Below are positions 58,640 to 64,000 of a stretch of DNA of 64,000 bases, piece after piece (positions within the stretch are counted from its first letter, which is position 1; each line of letters begins with the position of its first letter). The notes beneath the pieces are model-generated. The model made no database searches. It saw only the letters and a list, made by a program, of their open reading frames with translations, and had not been told where the DNA came from. This DNA comes from Takifugu bimaculatus (taxonomy: Eukaryota; Chordata; Actinopteri; Tetraodontiformes; Tetraodontidae). Made by a program: the position numbers and the translations under genes. Location of the stretch: NCBI GenBank assembly GCA_004026145.2, contig CP034994.1, positions 12,318,009 through 12,382,008 of the forward strand. The letters are read 5' to 3'.

Positions 58640-59030
58640 TTTTGTCATCAGCGCTGACCCGTCTGTGCCTCTGTTTAATCTGAGATTATTCAAACCTCCA
58701 GCGCGACGGCGGCTGCCTGGAATCGATAAAGGCTTCCTTTCTCAGGGAAGGTCTCCTCGATTTCTCTCCTCCGTCCTTCTAATGAGATGAAATGTAGCTA
58801 AATTAGCAGCTGAAAGGCAGAGCGTCATTTACGCGACAATCAAATGATCCTTTACAAAACATACTCAATATGCATTAGATGGTGGCTTTGTGAAATGGGA
58901 TGGCCTCCTTATGCACTCAAATGGGGGGGATGTTGGGATGTTGTGCGGCGGCGGAAAATGCCAAATCGGGACCATCCATCACCGCGCAATAAAAAGGCCT
59001 GCAGCGCCCTAAGTGGGTGAGAGGAGTGAG
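58640..59030. promoter_or_regulatory. Candidate conserved non-coding block
   Basis: Repeat-free with GTTTAATCTGAGATTATTC (58672-58690), GGAATCGATAAAGGC (58719-58733), CTTCTAATGAGATG, GCTAAATTAGCAGC (58775-58810), CAATATGCATTAGATGG (58866-58882) and GCGCAATAAAAAGGCC (58984-58999, a HOX-like CAATAAA at 58987). CpG retained. No coding frame of note. Confidence 0.4.
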
Positions 59031-59784
59031 ACATTTGTGTTGGACCACTGAGTTTCTCTGTGAGAGGGAACGCGTAAATGAATCTGTAAATGTAAAATAA
59101 AATAAAAATAAAAAAAACTTTTATTAGAGGAATTGCATCATTACATCACATTATAAAAACAAAAAATGCACCATTAATTTCCTCTCCAAACAGCCATAAG
59201 TACATGCCTCTCCTTCCCATCTCTGCATATCCCCATGGGGTAGCAATTCCAAAGCCATTCCATTCCATTACAGAGACCAATCTGGTCGTCGGGATCCGAT
59301 GTTAACGCATGTTCTGGGTTGGACAAGTCGGCGGGCAAATACAGAACCTTCCTCACTGTAACTAACAGACAGGGTCCAGCGAACAGGTAGTGTCCTCTTT
59401 CTACTTTTTTTTCTGCCCTTCCTCCATCGGGACAAGATAGGTAGAATGAATAATAGATGAGTAAAGTGATGAGATCAATCAGAGGTTATCAGTCTGGGAG
59501 ATAGGAGTGGACGGAGGAGGTCATAGATCTGCTCTGAGGCTAGAATGCAGACCTGCTGTCAGCGATAGCTCTGAGAAGTGAAGGATGAGGCACATAAAAC
59601 CAAGTAGCCGCCCCCCCAAAAAATAAATATGCAACTGAATGGATGCAAAGTAGTGCTGTCATAATCTACTGTCTAGAAGAGGTTTCTGTGGGTGTAGTGG
59701 AGTAAACAGTAAACAGCAATGCCCCCCCCTCCCAAAGTGAAGAAATGCATCATTTTAATTTCCAGATGCAGTACAGAAAATAAA
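59031..59784. other. Unique sequence with A-rich patch
   Basis: A-rich AAATAAAATAAAAATAAAAA-type tract at 59094-59118 and a C-run at 59610-59618. No gene seen. Confidence 0.45.
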
Positions 59785-59902
59785 CCAAGGTAGTTTTCTA
59801 TGTCAACTGGACTGGGTTTCTTCTCTTGAAGATGTTTCGCCTTCTATCCAGAAGCCTCCTTCTGAAGAAACCCAGTCCAGTTGACATAGAAAACTACCTT
59901 GG
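59785..59902. repeat. Long perfect inverted repeat (38-bp arms, 42-bp loop)
   Basis: The arm at 59785-59822 (starting CCAAGGTAGTTTTC) is perfectly complementary to 59865-59902 (ending GAAAACTACCTTGG). The 42-bp loop contains CTTCTATCCAGAAGCC and CTCCTTCTG, which themselves pair partly. Perfect identity over 38 bp implies a young fold-back or arm homogenisation. Phrases of the loop ('gttttgcct..ctatcca.aag.ctcctt') resemble a fish repeat sequence I have seen elsewhere, and a relative lies at 3580-3605. If transcribed it would make a long hairpin RNA. It is too perfect and too short-looped for a confident miRNA call. Confidence 0.9.
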
Positions 59903-61285
59903 ATACAATGACCTGGATGATTGAGAATCTACACAGACATACCGAAAATAAAGTGGACCAAAAATAGACAGTTTCTCGCTTGGCCACAAGGTGGAAAGTT
60001 TGAAAAAGTACAGCAAAATTCCCCTGACTCATGTTTGTTCAAAATGGGCCAAAGCTAAGCAAAAATAACATGTGCACTCTACTAAAATGCTTTTTTTTCT
60101 CTAATCACGCCTGTTAATGACCCCGTTTCATCAGTGCTAGCAAACATATACAAGCGAATATCATTAATCTGAACCACCTTGATACATACTATCTCATCTA
60201 AGGCATGCAAACACTGTTTTTTATGCACTGACCCCTCCAACCCGAGGCCTCTGCATCACATATTCGCACAACCGTGACAATGCCACCACGGCGTGACAAA
60301 TGCAAACAAAAGGTTTGCCGATTTATCACTGTAACAAAGGGGGCGGGGCTAATTATACAACTGTGAATATGATGACTTGTGTTGTTTTATTTGTCCTCTA
60401 AGAGGTTGCAACGCAGACGACGTAAGCATGTGATGGTGGTGTGTGTGTGTGTGTGGGGGGGGGGGAACAGAACAAGAGGTCACGTCAAGTCACGGACACG
60501 CAAACAAAATTAACATCCATCCACACAAACGCGCAGCTCCGCGTCCCTGTCTGCAGGCATGATTAATCCAGCTCAGAGTGCGAAGATTTCGACCCTAAAC
60601 AGAAAAGTCCTGTTGAAGCTGCGTGGAGCGGTGATTTATTTTAGCACCGCTGCATCCACATTAATTATCCACACGCAGGTGCAGGCTCAAACCCCCCCCC
60701 CCCCAACCCCACCCCCTGCCCCCCAGCCACAGCCTGATGCTGGGAGACACACACATGCGTACAGGAACAAATAAATAAATATGTATCCTGGCCCCATTGC
60801 CTTGCCCGGCTGTGCTTATAATACCTGGGTGGCACTGAGAACAGCGGTCAGGGCGGTGAGGAATCGCACAGCCAAATTTAGCACAAATACACGCGCGCAA
60901 ACACTCTGTCCTGGAAAGTCCTCCACTGCAACAACAGTTTCTGTTGTTCTTCTTCTCCTCACTCTAATGGTAGGAGATTCATTACACAGCGAGGGTCCTA
61001 AAAAAAAAACCCCACCACGGTGGTTTAAGCTTGAAGAGCTTCTGAGGAGATGAAACAGGACACACACAGTAGAGAGAGAGAGAGGGGTGACTAAAACCAG
61101 ATTGCTCTGCAGAAATCCTGTGTAATCCAATGGAAATGTTTGTGGCAAGGCTCCAGAGTCCTGCCTCCCTCCCCTGACGGAGCCGGTGGCGTCTCGCGTG
61201 TCACCCAGAGCTCCCCTCATTACAACCTACATTATCACCCCACCTCACCCTGATTACTCCCACGCTGAGCTCAACCCGGAGCATC

Positions 61286-61288
<3 letters not shown>
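59903..61288. other. Unique non-coding sequence with GT/G-run and C-run patches
   Basis: No gene seen. GT then G-run at 60438-60465, and a C-rich low-complexity patch at 60692-60725. Frames of 70-134 codons at 60559-61220 have no domain. Confidence 0.45.

Positions 61289-61317
<29 letters not shown>
61289..61317 (+). repeat. (GT)n microsatellite, 29 bp
   Basis: Perfect GT repeat. Confidence 0.94.
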
Positions 61318-61321
<4 letters not shown>

Positions 61322-61389
61322 CGTGGATGGGGACAGAGGGAGTCAGGAGACCTTTACTCCTGAACATTGTTTCTTCACCCCTCTGACCC

Positions 61390-61460
61390 CTTGAAACAAT
61401 TTTGATTGTGAAAGACGTTATATAAATAAAGATTGATTTGATTTGAGATTGATTTGACAG
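61390..61460 (+). mobile_element. Possible LINE/SINE 3' tail
   Basis: TTGATTGTGAAAGACGTTAT, then ATAAATAAAGATTGATTTGATTTGA, then GATTGATTTGAC. The layout 'gtgaaaggcgctatataaataaa' followed by a GATTGATT-type tail is typical of 3' ends of fish L2-like LINEs and the SINEs that use them. Only the tail is present, as expected for a 5'-truncated insertion. Confidence 0.5.
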
Positions 61461-62299
61461 TTTTCCTTATTTCTGGAATACAAATGGCCAAAGCTGCTGG
61501 TCGGCATGCATCAGGAGATTGGGAGCGGGGGCCCCCATCACTGCTCCTCTGTCGCTCTCATTTATTACCCAGTTTGTTTGCGCTCTTATCTGTGGCCTTT
61601 TCCTGGCGGCCCATCAATCAAACATATACATACACACCAGGGCTGACACACGCACACATCTGTCAGCAACTCACCGCTGCAGACGTTTAAACGGCTGCAC
61701 ACTCTCCTGGTTCCTGCCACGGCACTGAAATGTATGTATTGGAAATTATAAGAGGTGAATCTGAACATCAACATGGGCTTCCCAAATATACAAATTACCT
61801 GATCACCGGTCCGTGAGGAGCCGAGGAGCCGTTCCTGCATCCTCTCACACGTTCTCACCAAAACTCCCAACCTTCTGGTGAAAAGCACGGTTTTTCCAGA
61901 CTGACACAGTAGCTGGAAAATGCAGTTGACTTTGCCAGGTGGGGCAAAAAAATAAAGAAAACAAAGCTATCCATTAATCAAAATATTCATCCACATGTAA
62001 CTGGCGTGCACGTTAAGGATTCAGAGGAAATCTGGGTTCTTCGGCTGTGTTCACAGACAACAAACCTGCACACAGGTACATTCAGAGCATGATAGAGGCA
62101 GCTGCCAGGATATGAAGAATCCCCCCCCCAATTCACTTGTTATAGTGCTGTCTGGGTGACAAGTATACCTATAGACTAAGTATTTATTTCCAGAATGTTT
62201 TGTTCCGTTTTCTTGCAATGATGAATGTTTCTTTTATAAATCCATCGCCGGGCCTTTTAAGCCATAAACAATATTTCTCCAGACCAGATTCCTTGTGCA
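61461..62299. other. Unique non-coding sequence
   Basis: No gene seen. A C-run at 62121-62129 is the only mark. Confidence 0.45.
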
Positions 62300-63250
62300 G
62301 CAGTCTTAGGGAACCTTGAGATTTCCAGGCTCTGATTTAATGGCTCGTAATTCTTGAAAGGCAATTCTTCTTCGCCCTCCGACACTGGGATGCAGCATCC
62401 TTCCAGCGGCCCCGCCGGCGGCGGCGGCCTCTGCTCCCGCCTGGATCACGGCGGCCGGGCCAAACCATTAATTTTTGCCGTTAGTTGGTTGGTTTGAAAT
62501 TTATAATCAGTAGAATCAAGACAGGGCCATAAAATTAGCACGAGGTTACGCTGCTGCCAGTAAATTCCTTAAGAGTTCAGAGGTCATGAGGTTTTGGGGT
62601 TTCCTGGTAGCAGCGATCAGGGTCCAAAGAGAACAAACAAAATAACCTTTTCCCAAAGTTAATTAAAAGTCATTTCTAACTTAACTGCTTGTGTAGATGC
62701 TTTTTCCATGCGGCGGAACTCACAAGCACCTATGCTTGTTTAAAAATGACCAATAATGTGATCGAGGAACTAAAAGAACAAGGAGGAGAGAGCGGCGAGT
62801 TAAAAAAGCAATCATTAGACGGCTATCTCTAATTGTGTTGCTCCCTCTCCCCGCGTATAATCCCTGCTCCCCCGCTTTGCCTTCATTAACAATGGATGAA
62901 TTAATTAGAAGCCTTCATAGGATTTCTGCACAGCGAGCCCACGAGATAAAACACAGTCCACCCCTCCGACATGCAGCTTTTCCGGCTATTTCCCCCCTTT
63001 TTTCCCCCACCCGCTCCTCCCACTGCTCTTAATTGTATTGTTTGCTTGTTGTGTCGATAGCGGAATTAATTTCACTATAGATCAGGATTATTGACCCTCT
63101 CGTCAATGTTATTCCATTTCTGTAAGGTGCTAATTATAGGGAACAGGGGAAAGCAAATTGCATTGTAACTTGTCTCACTTGTTTTCCAATAAAGCGGCAG
63201 GGAAAACAACATTAATTCCCTCTCAGCTTCCCCGGCGAGGTAAATTCAAA
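62300..63250. promoter_or_regulatory. Candidate conserved non-coding cluster (~950 bp)
   Basis: A long repeat-free interval with dense AT-rich cores: AAACCATTAATTTTTGCCG (62462-62480), AATTTATAATCAGTAG, CATAAAATTAGCACG, AAAGTTAATTAAAAG (62656-62670), GATGAATTAATTAGAAGCC (62895-62913), GCGGAATTAATTTCAC (63060-63075), GGTGCTAATTATAGGG (63126-63141) and CCAATAAAGCGG (63186-63197). A GC-rich interlude with CGGCGGCGGCGG lies at 62405-62460. No coding frame exceeds about 65 codons. The texture is that of ultraconserved-like vertebrate elements near developmental genes, but no alignment was available. Confidence 0.45.
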
Positions 63251-63558
63251 AACAATCTCAGTGTCTGTCTGAGGCATCTGGGAGGGGCGCCGTTAGCGAC
63301 TGGGGGAACGTGATTGGTAGACTTTTTAATTCAAACGATCCTTTCCACGTTTGTGACCCTCTTCTGTCCACCGAAGGCCACCAACCGTCGAGCTCGCTGC
63401 ACTTTTGGTTCTCTTGCCTCATCTGGGGGGTTCGCAAATAATTAACTGGCCGGATAAGTGACACACTCAAGTGCCGCCGGACCTGAAAAACACTGAGTCG
63501 GGTTTTCTGTCCTACCAGGCAGAAAAGGCTTCTTCCGAGGAACGTGGGGTCCCGGGTC
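63251..63558. other. Unique CpG-retaining sequence
   Basis: No gene supported. A 112-codon reverse frame (63258-63596) has no domain. Confidence 0.4.
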
Positions 63559-63601
63559 CAAAACACGAGCCGTCTGCGGCCCTCAAGAACCGGCACCCCT
63601 G
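63559..63601 (-). mobile_element. Possible hAT-type transposon end
   Basis: Read on the minus strand from 63601, the sequence starts CAGGGGTGCCGGTTCTTGAG and continues GGGCCGCAGACGGC, like the termini of a common fish hAT MITE (CAGGGGTG...GAGGGCC). No partner terminus or target duplication was found, so this is a truncated end at best. Confidence 0.4.
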
Positions 63602-63612
63602 ATCTACAACTT

Positions 63613-63654
63613 CAGTACTGCGAGGTGAAAGTGCTGACCACCGTACCGCCGTCG
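63613..63654 (+). repeat. Possible fragment of the dispersed fish repeat, distal part
   Basis: GCGAGGTGAAAGTGCTGACC then ACCGTACCGCCGTCG resembles the 'gaggcgacagtgctaacc...ccaccgtgccgcc' end of the family at 41897-42124, the part missing from that copy. Short and diverged. Confidence 0.4.
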
Positions 63655-64000
63655 TGGTGGCTACGAAAGCAAACCGGGAGATCTTCTACTTTTGATTCCC
63701 TTTGATCCAGCAAGTTCACGTACTTTGAAGGACAGAGTAACATTCGCTCTGCGTACTAAAACCATCCCAGTAACTTCAGTGGTTTCTGGTTTCCCTTTAT
63801 AAATGATGTATACAAATTAGCACCTCTTCCCGTCCTCCTCGGCCTTAGTCTTGGCGACTTATCCTATCTTCACTTTTACCGCCAACACAGCCGGTGTGGG
63901 TTGTCCGACATCCTGTTAGTCTATCCCCGCCTCACCTTTTCCCGCTCTCCGACGGCAGTCCTCTAATGAACAGAAAGGTCAGAGCGCTAATAAAACTATT
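63655..64000. other. Unique non-coding sequence to window end
   Basis: No gene seen. Confidence 0.4.

Noticed and set aside
59785..59902. Hairpin considered as a microRNA precursor
   Set aside because: Perfect 38-bp arms with a 42-nt structured loop are atypical, no known mature sequence is recognised, and repeat origin is more likely.
1..64000. CRISPR arrays, bacterial operons, rRNA or tRNA genes
   Set aside because: No spaced direct repeats, no ribosome-binding-site-linked gene strings, no rRNA cores and no cloverleaf-compatible sequence seen. All regular repeats are simple-sequence or transposon-derived.

Overview
The window looks like 64 kb of non-coding DNA from a ray-finned fish, most likely a percomorph teleost. 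The reasons are the very high density of long (CA/TG)n microsatellites, compact non-autonomous hAT transposons with 8-bp target duplications, pieces of dispersed repeats that I recognise from fish genomes, and an AT-leaning, CpG-poor background. I found no protein-coding gene, rRNA, tRNA, CRISPR array or bacterial-type operon. The longest open frames (about 100-190 codons) either run through simple repeats, which stay open in several frames on both strands, or are about as long as chance predicts for six frames over 64 kb. None shows a recognisable domain, a splice-consistent exon series or homologous neighbours. The only coding remnant I can defend is a broken piece of hAT transposase inside a transposon near 5.5 kb.

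Layout. 0-8 kb is repeat-rich: a degenerate telomere-like array (2351-2660), a 489-bp hAT element (4486-4974), an (ATGG)n tetranucleotide array, and a 1190-bp hAT element (5107-6296). Both hAT elements have perfect 8-bp target duplications. 8-22 kb is mostly unique sequence broken by microsatellites. From about 23 to 40 kb (23.4-25.3, 28.3-29.3, 30.0, 34.7, 35.9, 37.7-38.7, 39.4 kb) there are stretches rich in TAAT cores and free of repeats that look like conserved non-coding elements. Similar blocks lie at 50.4-51.2, 54.7, 58.6-59.0 and 62.3-63.25 kb. Between them are long TG/CA arrays (31, 39, 45, 46, 49, 51, 52, 54 kb), a block-structured GACA/GGCA array (33.6 kb), a MITE-like inverted structure (36.8 kb), a perfect 38-bp-arm hairpin (59.8 kb) and several fragments of one dispersed fish repeat.

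Interpretation. With no exons visible and many enhancer-like blocks, the window could be a regulatory desert or a very large intron or intergenic domain beside a developmental gene. That is inference: no alignment could be run and I could not identify the locus. No new enzymatic or defence system is visible. The items most worth checking are the intact hAT insertions, the higher-order structure of the telomere-like array, the CpG-dense block at 50.4 kb, and a 15-mer shared by two enhancer-like blocks 4.5 kb apart.
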